Below are positions 35,575-45,100 of a stretch of DNA of 64,000 bases, piece after piece. The first letter of the stretch is position 1. Each line of letters opens with the position of its first letter. This stretch comes from Alphaproteobacteria bacterium 46_93_T64. GTDB taxonomy: Bacteria > Pseudomonadota > Alphaproteobacteria > Sneathiellales > Sneathiellaceae. Where the stretch lies: positions 62,001 through 126,000 of the forward strand of contig MAAN01000009.1 of the NCBI GenBank assembly GCA_002163135.1, in the 5' to 3' direction. A program made the position numbers and the translations under genes. The notes under the pieces were generated by a model. That model was not told the origin of the DNA and ran no database searches. It was given only the letters and a program-made list of their open reading frames with translations.

Positions 35575-35868
35575 CTACTTCTGTTTTTTCTTATACATGG
35601 CAAGCATCCGTTGTGTCACAAGGAAGCCGCCAAAGATATTTATTGATGCAAGAACAATGGCAACAAAGCCAAATATCTTAGCAAGATTAAACTCTGCGGG
35701 GCCCGCAGCGATCAATGCACCAACAATAATCACAGATGAAATGGCGTTTGTTACCGCCATTAAGGGAGTATGCAAAGCAGGCGTAACGCTCCACACCACG
35801 TAATAACCAACAAAAATCGCAAGGACGAAAATTGCCAGTCTGAAAACAGTAGGATCTACCATATCCAT
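35575..35868 (-). CDS. pntAB: NAD(P) transhydrogenase subunit alpha 2 (membrane part)
   Basis: The 97-residue protein holds the few dII helices that belong to the alpha side of the transhydrogenase (FRLAIFVLAIFVGYYVVWSV, then SSVIIVGALIA and FVAIVLASINIFGGFLVTQRML). The split from PntAA is the form found in Rhodospirillum-like bacteria. Its ribosome binding site (GGAGGA) lies within the end of pntAA, two bases separate the genes, and pntB starts 11 bases later, so translation is closely linked. Confidence 0.95.
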   Translation of the reverse strand: MDMVDPTVFRLAIFVLAIFVGYYVVWSVTPALHTPLMAVTNAISSVIIVGALIAAGPAEFNLAKIFGFVAIVLASINIFGGFLVTQRMLAMYKKKQK

Positions 35869-35870
35869 GA

Positions 35871-37025
35871 TTAATTTCCTCCTTCTGTCAGAAGCGGATG
35901 AACAACTTTACCGTCCCGTGTCAGGCCTGTGCCTTTTACGATTTCATCTGCCCAGTCCATTTCCAAAGCAGCTGTTTCTTTGTTGATCATTGGCTGCAGG
36001 AAATTAAATAGGTTTTTCGAGTAAAGCGCGGACGCATCACATGCAAGTCGGCTTGGAACATTATGATGTCCAACAATTTTAACGCCATTTGCAGTTTCAA
36101 CGACTTCACCAAGTTTGGACTGTGTCACGTTACCGCCCGCTTCCACTGCGAGGTCAACTACAACAGAGCCTTGCTTCATAACCGCAAGCATCTCATCACT
36201 GATCAAAATCGGCGCTTCACGTCCAGGAATGAGAGCTGTTGTAATAACAATGTCCTGTTTCTTTACATGTTCAAAAACAAGTTCAGCTTGTTTCTTCTTG
36301 TATTCGTCAGACATCTCCTTGGCGTAACCGCCTTCACCGTCACCGGTTTCATCGGATTCGACCATAACGAATTTTGCGCCAAGACTTTCAACTTGCTCTT
36401 TGGTCGCAGCACGTACGTCAGTCGCAGTCACAATCGCTCCCAAACGGCGCGCTGTTGCAATTGCCTGAAGGCCTGCAACACCAACACCCATTACGAAGGC
36501 TTTCGCTGGTGCAACTGTACCAGCGGCTGTCATCATCATTGGCATGCCCCTGCCATACTCATTAGCAGCATCCAGTACTGCTTTGTATCCGGCAAGGTTG
36601 GATTGAGAGGAAAGAACGTCCATTGATTGCGCCCGGCTGATCCGTGGAACCAGTTCCATAGCATGCGCTTCAATGCCTGCTGCTGCATAAGCGGCCACTT
36701 GTTCTTTATTTTGAAGAGGTGCCAACACAGAAACAAGCGTCGCACCTTTTTTCATTAATGAAAGTTCGTCTATGCCGCCTTCTTCTTTCGTTAAGGGGCG
36801 TTGGACTTTCAAGACTATATCGGCGTCTTTGAGGGCAGCTACCGCATCCGCGGCTATATTGGCACCGGCGTCTTTGTAATCCTGATCAGAGAAAGAACTT
36901 AAGTTCCCAGCTCCAGTTTCCAAAATCACTTCGGCTCCCAAACCTACAAACTTTTTAACAGTATCAGGAGAGGCTGCGACACGTTTTTCGTGTTCTCGCC
37001 GCTCCATCGGGATTGCGATCTTCAT
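35871..37025 (-). CDS. pntAA: NAD(P) transhydrogenase subunit alpha 1 (NAD(H)-binding)
   Basis: PntAA is the soluble NAD(H)-binding dI domain. The start IAIPMERREHEKRVAASPDT, the RAQSMDVLSSQSNLAGYKAV segment and the Rossmann GVGVAGLQAIATARRLG, with TDVR following, are intact, and the length 384 fits. AAAGGA precedes the ATG. The small aa3 oxidase subunit gene lies 107 bases upstream on the same strand. The complex regenerates NADPH in the inner membrane. Confidence 0.97.
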   Translation of the reverse strand: MKIAIPMERREHEKRVAASPDTVKKFVGLGAEVILETGAGNLSSFSDQDYKDAGANIAADAVAALKDADIVLKVQRPLTKEEGGIDELSLMKKGATLVSVLAPLQNKEQVAAYAAAGIEAHAMELVPRISRAQSMDVLSSQSNLAGYKAVLDAANEYGRGMPMMMTAAGTVAPAKAFVMGVGVAGLQAIATARRLGAIVTATDVRAATKEQVESLGAKFVMVESDETGDGEGGYAKEMSDEYKKKQAELVFEHVKKQDIVITTALIPGREAPILISDEMLAVMKQGSVVVDLAVEAGGNVTQSKLGEVVETANGVKIVGHHNVPSRLACDASALYSKNLFNFLQPMINKETAALEMDWADEIVKGTGLTRDGKVVHPLLTEGGN

Positions 37026-37132
37026 AATCGATCCTTTTGTACATTATTGATTAGTAGAGTGGCTTCCAGGCGCCCCTGCCAACGCCAAGCTTCGTCATCT
37101 TTCAGATGTTCCTTGAAAGATGTTTCTTCACA

Positions 37133-37261
37133 TCACACCAGCGTAAGTGCCATGAGAGAAAGTAAAATAACTAGAAAAATACTTGTGTATGTCGTGATTT
37201 TAACAAAACTACCGTAAGAGCCATTTTGTTGTTCGATATTCATATTTCCGTGTTCAGACAT
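37133..37261 (-). CDS. aa3-type cytochrome c oxidase subunit IV family small protein
   Basis: A 42-residue frame reads MSEHGNMNIEQQNGSYGSFV and ends in one hydrophobic helix, TSIFLVILLSLMALTLV. The N-terminal HGxMxIxxQxxxYxxF pattern with a single C-terminal membrane span is that of the bacterial aa3 oxidase subunit IV family (short, about 40-60 residues), which in many alphaproteobacteria lies just upstream of pntAA. AGGT lies eight bases upstream of the ATG. Because it is so short it is easily missed. Confidence 0.82.
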   Translation of the reverse strand: MSEHGNMNIEQQNGSYGSFVKITTYTSIFLVILLSLMALTLV

Positions 37262-37432
37262 TTTTTTTACCTATCTAGTTTAGTATCACTTTGCACCGCA
37301 ATATAACAAATCACAGTATCTGAGCAATAGATTGTATCCTGTTTTTAATAATTGCAGTTTTTAAATCAGTTTTTGGCAGATTTACAAGAACTTCTGCTAA
37401 ATAATACCTGTTTTATATTATCGGATGATGAA

Positions 37433-38212
37433 ATGTGTCGCTGGCTTGCCTATTTTGGAACACCAAGAGTCATTGAAGATCTTGTCTATAAGCGAGATCA
37501 TTCTCTAACTGCACAAGCCCGGCATTCCAGTGAAGCGAAACTTGGTGTTCATGGGGATGGGGGCGGACTTGGTTGGTATAGCCATCAAGATGAGCCGGGC
37601 CTTTATCGCAATCCGGGTCCTGCTTGGTCGGATCCCAACCTTCATGAACTTTCAAGGCACATTACCAGTCACATTTTCTTTGCACATGTAAGAGCCTCAA
37701 CCGGTGCGCCGAACATTTTCGTAAACTGTCACCCGTTTCGATATGGCAAATGGCTTTTTATGCACAATGGACAAATTGGTAATTTCTCAAGCTTAAAACG
37801 GGATTTAGAAAAACTGCTAGATGATGAATGTTACGATAGTATTCAAGGGGGTACGGATAGCGAACTGCTTTTCCACTTACTCATTTCAAATGGTATGAAC
37901 GATTGTCCGAAGGTAGCTTTACGCAAAACTATCAGGCAAGTAGAAAATCTGCGAGCGGAGAAAGGCATCAAAGAAGCTTTCCGCGTAACATTTGCGATCT
38001 CAAACGGTGAAAAATTGTGGGCTTTGAGATGGTCAAGCGACACCAAAGCACCGTCATTATATCAAACGATTGATAACGGATCGGTTCTTATCGTCAGTGA
38101 GCCACTTGATAAAGAAACAGAAATTTGGAATGAAATCCTACCAAATAGCTTGCTTTCTTTTTCCATAGGAAATGATGGAGAGATTGAGGAAGAGTTGGAA
38201 CCCTTCCTCTAA
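37433..38212 (+). CDS. Class II glutamine amidotransferase (YafJ-like)
   Basis: The mature protein should start with the catalytic cysteine after removal of Met: MCRWLAYFGTPRVIEDL fixes the start at 37433, 259 residues. An upstream ATG at 37352 would bury the cysteine and is rejected. Further motifs are HGDGGGLGWY, FFAHVRASTGAP with the conserved Arg, and CHPFRYGKWLFMHNG with GGTDSELLFHLL. The protein resembles YafJ/EgtC-type Ntn hydrolases that split glutamine or gamma-glutamyl compounds; the acceptor is unknown. It is convergent with the oligoendopeptidase gene, eight bases apart. Confidence 0.9.
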   Translation: MCRWLAYFGTPRVIEDLVYKRDHSLTAQARHSSEAKLGVHGDGGGLGWYSHQDEPGLYRNPGPAWSDPNLHELSRHITSHIFFAHVRASTGAPNIFVNCHPFRYGKWLFMHNGQIGNFSSLKRDLEKLLDDECYDSIQGGTDSELLFHLLISNGMNDCPKVALRKTIRQVENLRAEKGIKEAFRVTFAISNGEKLWALRWSSDTKAPSLYQTIDNGSVLIVSEPLDKETEIWNEILPNSLLSFSIGNDGEIEEELEPFL

Positions 38213-38220
38213 TCCCAAAC

Positions 38221-39993
38221 CTAGAGGTTTTCAAGCTCGTCAATGAAGCCCTCAATAACACTCAATCCTTTAGACCAGAAAGCCGGATCGGACGCATCAA
38301 GATTAAAAGGTGCTAAGAGTTCTTTGTGTCGCATGGTTCCACCTGCTTTTAGCATATCGAAGTATTTTTCCTGGAACCCCTCTTCCGCTTCCTGATACAC
38401 AGCATAAAGAGCATTTACCAAGCAATCCCCGAACGCATATGCATACACATAAAATGGGGAATGGATGAAATGCGGAATGTAGCTCCAGAAATACTGATAC
38501 TCGTCATGCAAACGAATAGCGGGCCCTAGACTTTCCCGTTGAACTTCCATCCAAATCTCACCAATTTGATCTGGAGATAATTCTTCTTTGCGCCTCGCTG
38601 CGTGAAGTCGCACTTCGAATTCATAAAAAGCAATCTGTCGAACTACGGTGTTGAGCATATCCTCAACTTTACCTGCAAGCATAACTCGCTTTTTCGCGGG
38701 ATCTGTTTCTTTTTCAAGGAGGGCGCGGAAAGTAAGCTGTTCTCCAAAAACGCTTGCCGTTTCTGCCAAAGTCAAAGGTGTATCAGCAAGAAGTGCCCCT
38801 TGTGGCCCAGCTAAAACCTGATGAACACCATGCCCAAGTTCATGGGCAAGTGTCATAACATCGCGGATTTTCCCTTGGTAATTAACCAGCAGATACGGAT
38901 GAGCACTGGGAACTGTTGGATGGGCAAAAGCGCCCGGTGACTTTCCGGGGCGAACAGACGCGTCGATCCATGGTTTATCAAAAAACTCCTGCCCCATTGT
39001 CGCAAGTTCAGGGGAAAAACGACCATAGGCATCTAGAACCGTGTCTCGCGCTTCGTCCCATGGAATAAGGCGATCATCATCTTCTGGAAGCGGGGCATTT
39101 CTGTCCCAGTAATCCAGCTTATCCTGTCCCATCCACTTGGCTTTCAAGTGATAATATCGGTGTGACAATCGCGGATATGCATCCTGCACTGCACGAGAAA
39201 GGGCATCCACAACCTCATCTTCAACTTGATTGGACAGATGCCGCATAGACATTGGGCTTTCTGTTTTTCGCCACTCGTCTTCAATCGCCTTATCTTTTGC
39301 AAGCGTATTTGTAATTAATGCAAAAAGGCGTACGTTTTCGCCGAACACTTTTCCAAGGCTTTTGGCTGCCGCCTTTCGCACAGCGCCGTCTTTGTCAGAA
39401 AGCATGTGAAGTACCTGTTGAGACGCAAGCTTTTCGCCGTTCATCTCAAAGCGAAGGCCCGCCATACTTTCATCAAACAATCGAACCCACGCACTTCGAC
39501 CTGAGACATTCTTCTCGTGAAGCATCTTTTCCAGATTGTCTTCAAGCTGATACGGTTTCAGTGCTCGAATATTATCAATCCAAGGCTTGTAGCGAAGAAG
39601 ATCTGCATTTTCATACAAACCCGCAAACTTCTTCTCGTCAATTTTGTTGATCTCTAACGTAAAGAACAACACGTCCGTGGAGATAACGTTGATCCGCTCC
39701 TGCATATTCTGGAAGAATTTTCCTATCTCTGGATCGGACATATCACCAGCATAAACAAGATAGGCGTATGACATGATACGGCCAAGAATTTCTTCGAGCA
39801 CCTCGTATTCTGCAATAGCAGAAGCCATCCCTGCGCCGTCCAATTGGTCCAGCTTTCCTTCATATTTGGCGGCAAATTCTTTGGCACCAGATGCGGAATT
39901 TCGAATATCACCTTCCAACTCAGCAGACGTAGTGGAAGGATATAAATCCGTCAAATCCCATTCAGGTAAATTGGACAAGGCTTGTTCAGACAT
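38221..39993 (-). CDS. M3 family oligoendopeptidase
   Basis: The 590-residue protein is a zinc metallopeptidase of the thimet/PepF type (M3B). The zinc site is TLAHELGHGVHQ, with the third ligand expected in LTLAETASVFGEQL, and the substrate pocket segment is PHFIHSPFYVYAYAFG. It should degrade short peptides in the cytoplasm. No signal peptide is present. The gene stands alone, the thioesterase genes being next upstream with 50 bases between. Confidence 0.95.
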   Translation of the reverse strand: MSEQALSNLPEWDLTDLYPSTTSAELEGDIRNSASGAKEFAAKYEGKLDQLDGAGMASAIAEYEVLEEILGRIMSYAYLVYAGDMSDPEIGKFFQNMQERINVISTDVLFFTLEINKIDEKKFAGLYENADLLRYKPWIDNIRALKPYQLEDNLEKMLHEKNVSGRSAWVRLFDESMAGLRFEMNGEKLASQQVLHMLSDKDGAVRKAAAKSLGKVFGENVRLFALITNTLAKDKAIEDEWRKTESPMSMRHLSNQVEDEVVDALSRAVQDAYPRLSHRYYHLKAKWMGQDKLDYWDRNAPLPEDDDRLIPWDEARDTVLDAYGRFSPELATMGQEFFDKPWIDASVRPGKSPGAFAHPTVPSAHPYLLVNYQGKIRDVMTLAHELGHGVHQVLAGPQGALLADTPLTLAETASVFGEQLTFRALLEKETDPAKKRVMLAGKVEDMLNTVVRQIAFYEFEVRLHAARRKEELSPDQIGEIWMEVQRESLGPAIRLHDEYQYFWSYIPHFIHSPFYVYAYAFGDCLVNALYAVYQEAEEGFQEKYFDMLKAGGTMRHKELLAPFNLDASDPAFWSKGLSVIEGFIDELENL

Positions 39994-40044
39994 TTATTAA
40001 ATGCTCCAGAAAGAAGGTATATTTTTATAGATAAGTTAGGTTAC

Positions 40045-40494
40045 TCAACTAACAAGAAAATTGGCGTTTGCAGTCGCAATTGGTTTATTGCGATCCTTCT
40101 GCCAAGCACGCACCCGCATATTCGCCACACGCCGACCAGGCTTGGTGATGACGGCCTCCGCAAAACACTCTTCCACCTTGGCAGAGCGTAGATAATCCAC
40201 CGTAAATGTGATGATTTTAGGAAGCTGCGTAATTTCCTGTGTTAGGAGCAAATGAACCAATGCTGTGCTTTCAAGAAAAGCGCCGACGACACCACCATGC
40301 AAAGCTGGCAAGGTCGGATTCCCAGTGAATTTTTTCTCTTGCGGTAATCTGCAAGTAAATTTGTTATCCGTTTCATGGACTTCCATTCCCAAATACTTGA
40401 AATATGGAATAAGCGAGGAAACTGCTTCCCAATCTTTGGAAGCTTTGGCTTTTAGAATGGACTCTAAAAACTGCTCAGATGAATTGTCCGTCAT
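40045..40494 (-). CDS. PaaI/hotdog-fold thioesterase (downstream copy)
   Basis: The 149-residue protein has a single hotdog domain with PALHGGVVGAFLESTALVHLL as the helix carrying the conserved glycine pair and catalytic acidic residue, and ITFTVDYLRSAKVEECFAEA as the beta strand pair. It hydrolyses some acyl- or arylacyl-CoA. Its ATG overlaps the TGA of the upstream thioesterase gene (ATGA), so the two are translationally coupled. The two proteins differ clearly in sequence. Confidence 0.88.
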   Translation of the reverse strand: MTDNSSEQFLESILKAKASKDWEAVSSLIPYFKYLGMEVHETDNKFTCRLPQEKKFTGNPTLPALHGGVVGAFLESTALVHLLLTQEITQLPKIITFTVDYLRSAKVEECFAEAVITKPGRRVANMRVRAWQKDRNKPIATANANFLVS

Positions 40495-40967
40495 TTTTTG
40501 TCCACCATCTTTTTTGAGGCTTCATTCAAAGGCTTTGAGGCCGTAGATTTCAACATGAATGTGCTAACGCTATTGGCGATGGGATCTTCAGGATCATCGT
40601 GATAGGCAATCGCACGAACAAAAGCGATCTGCTTTGATAATCGATAGCACGTCGCTTTTGCGAACACATCTCGCCCCGGTACCGCTGATTTTAAATAATC
40701 TATTCGGAGATCAAGCGTTGCAATTGGGATGTATTTTTGCATTTTGACGTAAATACACATGCCGCTGGCAGAATCAATCAGGGTTGTAATAATGCCGCCG
40801 TGTAAAACACCCGATACGGGATTCCCAACGAAACGGTCATCGTACGGCAGGCTCATAACAACGCCTGCTTCAGATATTTCTTCAACCTTTACACCGATAT
40901 CCGCACAGTGGGGAATACCAACATCAATTATGTTCTGAATCTGCGATATATCAAATACACCCGACAT
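40491..40967 (-). CDS. PaaI/hotdog-fold thioesterase (upstream copy)
   Basis: The 158-residue protein has a hotdog domain with SGVLHGGIITTLIDSASGMC and TLDLRIDYLKSAVPGRDVFAKA. The HGG pair and an aspartate in the helix match the PaaI thioesterase active site. A frame starts at 41024 inside the epimerase gene, but the ATG at 40967 leaves a four-base gap from that gene and is preferred. Together with the following copy it may form a heteromeric or dual-specificity thioesterase, since both are coupled; that is an inference. Confidence 0.86.
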   Translation of the reverse strand: MSGVFDISQIQNIIDVGIPHCADIGVKVEEISEAGVVMSLPYDDRFVGNPVSGVLHGGIITTLIDSASGMCIYVKMQKYIPIATLDLRIDYLKSAVPGRDVFAKATCYRLSKQIAFVRAIAYHDDPEDPIANSVSTFMLKSTASKPLNEASKKMVDKK

Positions 40968-40971
40968 AGGA

Positions 40972-41958
40972 TCAGCTTTCCTTTTTATAACTTTTATACC
41001 AATCAACAAATTTGGGGATACCAACCTCCAACAAGGTTTTCGGCTGATAACCTACATCCTTTTGCATCGGACCAATATCAGCAAAGGTCTCTTTGACGTC
41101 TCCTTTTTGCATTGGCAAAAATTCGAGTTCTGCTTTCACGCCTAAAGACTTTTCAAGCGCTCCAACAAGATTCATCAGTGGTTCCGACCGATGGTTACCG
41201 ATATTATAAATACGATAAGGTGGTTTTTCGCTGTCCTTATTTTCAGGCACAGCCTTTAACACCTTCAAGATGCCGCTAACAATATCATCTATATAGGTAA
41301 AGTCCCTTTTCATATCACCATTATTAAAAATTTTAATTGGATCTCCCTTCAACATGGCTTCGGTGAAAGACCAATAAGCCATATCAGGGCGCCCCCAAGG
41401 ACCATAAACGGTAAAAAAACGAAGACCCGTTGTTGGAATTCGATAGAGATGACTGTAGCTATGCGCCATTAATTCATTGGATTTTTTTGTAGCGGCATAA
41501 AGCGAAACGGGCTGATCAACTGATTGTCCAACGGTGTATGGAAGCTCGCGGTTACCTCCATAAACTGAACTGGAACTCGCATATACCAAATGCTCAAGTC
41601 CTCGCAGGTTCCGGCAATATTCCAGAACATTTAGAAACCCCATCAGATTAGAACGGGCATAGGATTGCGGATGTGTGATGCTATACCTGACACCAGCTTG
41701 CGCCGCTAAATGAACGACTTTCGTAATACCGACAAATTTCCCAAGAATATCTGTGAATGTTTCTTCATGAGAAATATCAGCTTTAATTAACTGAAAATTG
41801 GGATACGGCTCTAACTCTGACAGTCTCGCGTTCTTTAGTGAGATGTCATAATAATCGCTCAGGCAGTCTAAACCGATCACTTTTTCGCCTGTCTCAAGTA
41901 ATTCCTTACAGACATGCATTCCGATAAAACCGGCTGCACCAGTAACCAAAATGGTCAT
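40972..41958 (-). CDS. NAD-dependent UDP-sugar 4-epimerase (UDP-glucuronate epimerase type)
   Basis: The 328-residue extended SDR starts ILVTGAAGFIGMHVCKELLE (GxxGxxG) and has the catalytic YAATKKSNELMAHSYSHLY. The VYGPWGRPDMAYWSF and GDMKRDFTYIDDIVSGI segments are typical of UDP-glucuronate 4-epimerases (CapI/LspL), which make UDP-galacturonate for surface polysaccharides. No other polysaccharide gene is near. The serine of the triad is in ASSSSVYGG. Confidence 0.9.
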   Translation of the reverse strand: MTILVTGAAGFIGMHVCKELLETGEKVIGLDCLSDYYDISLKNARLSELEPYPNFQLIKADISHEETFTDILGKFVGITKVVHLAAQAGVRYSITHPQSYARSNLMGFLNVLEYCRNLRGLEHLVYASSSSVYGGNRELPYTVGQSVDQPVSLYAATKKSNELMAHSYSHLYRIPTTGLRFFTVYGPWGRPDMAYWSFTEAMLKGDPIKIFNNGDMKRDFTYIDDIVSGILKVLKAVPENKDSEKPPYRIYNIGNHRSEPLMNLVGALEKSLGVKAELEFLPMQKGDVKETFADIGPMQKDVGYQPKTLLEVGIPKFVDWYKSYKKES

Positions 41959-42143
41959 TTTTTTGCCTCGCGTGCTTATTTCTGCAGTTTATCTTCATTG
42001 AAGAGCATTTATTTCACGTAAAAGTCAAAAAATATTTATCACGTAATATTCTTTCTAAATGTCAGCAATATTGACCTTTATTGATTAAGCTGTTATTTTT
42101 CATATATTATATTATGCGAAACTGCTTGCTAGGGAGTTGAAGT

Positions 42144-45100
42144 ATGCCGCTTGCTAATGTCTCACTCGACGACAAATACTTGCTGGAGAAAGGCCGTGTT
42201 TTCCTTACAGGAATACAGGCTCTCGTTCGTTTACCGCTTATGCTAAAGGCGAGAGATCGTGCCGCTGGATTAAACACTGCAGGATTTATATCAGGATACC
42301 GAGGATCACCTCTTGGCGGTTATGACCAAGCTCTTTGGAAAATTAAGCCGCTGCTCAAAGAAAATGACATCCATTTCGAACCTGGCATCAACGAAGATCT
42401 TGCCGCGACAGCTGTTTGGGGCAGTCAGCAACTGAACATGTATGAAGGCGCCAATTATGATGGTGTTTTTGGTATTTGGTACGGTAAAGGCCCAGGTGTA
42501 GATCGCACGGGCGATGTCTTTAGACACGCAAATTCAAATGGCACGTCAAAATTCGGTGGCGTACTTGCCCTTGCCGGAGACGATCATGGCATAGTCTCCT
42601 CCACAGTTGCCCACCAAAGCGAGCATGGATTTATGGGCTGGATGATGCCTGTATTACATCCTGCAAGTGTTCAAGAAGTTCTTGATTATGGCTTACTTGG
42701 TATTGCTATGTCGCGTTTTTCAGGGCTTTGGGTAGGGTTTAAATGCGTATCGGAAACCATAGAAGGCGGTGCATCTGTTTATGTAGACCCAGACCGGATA
42801 CAGATAAAATATCCTGACATCCAGCTTCCCGAAGGTGGCCTTAACATTCGCGGTAATGACAATCGGTTTGACCAAGAAGTTCGATTGAACGAGCACAAAA
42901 TTTATGCTGCACGTGCCTTTGCCCGAGCGAATAATCTCGACAAAATTGTTATGGATTCGCCAAAGCGCCGTTTTGGCATCGTTACAACTGGGAAAGCCTA
43001 TCTGGATGTCAGGCAGGCCCTTCGTGATCTGGGCATCGATGACAGCCAAGCCGCTGATATCGGCCTCACCGTTTATAAAGTCGGCATGCCTTGGCCGCTG
43101 GATCCTCAAGGAGTTCGAAACTTTGCAGAAGGTCTTGAAGAAGTTCTTGTAGTTGAAGAAAAACGTGCGCTGGTTGAAAACCAGATGAAGGAGCAACTCT
43201 ACAATTGGGATACTGGCGTTCGACCTCGCATTATCGGTGAATTTGATGATGAAGGTGAACATATTTTACCATCAGCGGGAGAGCTCACGCCCGCACGTGT
43301 TGCTAGGGTTATTGCAGCGCGTATTCGGCGTTTTCATACTTCTGAGCAAATCGAAGATCGTCTGACCTTCCTAGACCGCAAAGAAAAACAACTCGACCAA
43401 TCCCCAGCTAAAATCAGCAGAACACCTTTCTATTGCTCTGGTTGTCCACATAACCGTTCAACCGTCGTGCCGGAAGGTAGCCGCGCCGTTGCCGGCATTG
43501 GGTGTCACTTCATGGTGACATGGATGGATCGCAACACAAATGAGTTCACACAAATGGGCGGTGAAGGTGTTCCGTGGGTTGGCCAACAGCATTTCACCAA
43601 GGAAAAGCACATTTTTGCCAATCTGGGTGACGGCACTTATCACCATTCGGGCCTACTTGCTATCCGTCAGGCTATCGCTGCCAAAGCAAATATCACATAT
43701 AAAATTTTGTATAACGATGCAGTTGCAATGACAGGTGGTCAGCCTCTCGATACGCAACTGACACCGTGGCAAATCGCCCAACAAGTTGCAGGAGAAGGCG
43801 CCGTCGCTATTCGCGTTGTCTCAGATGAGCCCAACAAATACCCATCAAATATTGAATGGCCGAAAGGAACAACCTTCCATCATCGCGATGATTTGGATTT
43901 TATCCAGAAATCTATGAGGGAAATAGGAGGCGTTTCTGTTCTTATATTTGATCAAACGTGTGCAGCAGAAAAGCGCCGCCGCCGGAAAAGAGGAACGTTC
44001 CCTGATCCTGCAAAGCGGGTCATGATCAACGATTTGGTTTGTGAAGGTTGCGGAGATTGTTCCGTCAAATCAAACTGTATATCGGTAGAGCCACTTGAAA
44101 CTGAATTTGGACGTAAGAGATCAATCAACCAGTCGAGCTGCAACAAGGACTTTTCTTGTGTAAACGGCTTCTGCCCCAGCTTCGTTACGATTGAAGGCGG
44201 TGCATTACGTAAACCTGCGAAAAGTTCAAAAGATGATCCCGCAGCGGGCCTCCCCATGCCAGTCATTAAGGAAATCACCCAGCCGTATCGCATTTTGATT
44301 ACCGGCATTGGCGGCACCGGAGTTGTCACAATCGGTGCCCTAATGAGTATGGCTGCCCATTTAGAGGGTAAAGGTGTTTCCGTCTTGGATCAGGCCGGAC
44401 TTGCCCAAAAAGGTGGTGCTGTTACTAGCCATATCCATATTGCCCCAACACCAGAAGACATCAACGCCGTTCGTATTCCAGCGGGTCGCGCAGATTTGTT
44501 AATTGGATGCGATATGGTTGTCGCCGGCTCATACGACAGCCTTGCAAAACTGGACGTTGGCATTGCAAAAGCTGTGGTAAATGCACATCCTGCTCCAACG
44601 ATGGACTTTACACTTAATCCGGATGCCCCCTTCCCTGTGCAAAGTACTCTGGACCACATTCAAGCAGCTGTTGGTAAAGAGGATTGCCACCTGATCAATG
44701 CAAGTAACATCGCGACGACGTTGATGGGGGATGCAATTGCAACCAACTTGTTCATGCTCGGGTATGCCTTCCAAATGGGATTTGTTCCCTTATCAATGGA
44801 TGCACTCATGAAAGCAATTGAGCTGAATGGTGTTGCTATTGAAGCCAATAAAAAAGCATTTTCATGGGGCCGTGCTATGGCAAATGATCCTGACTCAGTA
44901 ATTGCAGAAGTTGCAAACCTTTCCGGTCCCAAGGGCTTTATGAAGCCATCAGATGATCTTGACGAAATGATTGCAAGGCGGAAACAGTTCTTGATCGACT
45001 ATCAAGATGCGGCATATGCGCGGCGATATGAAAGTCTGATTAACAAAATTAAAGCCAAAGAAGCTGAAGTTGTAAAAGGCAGTGATACCTTGTCAAAAGC

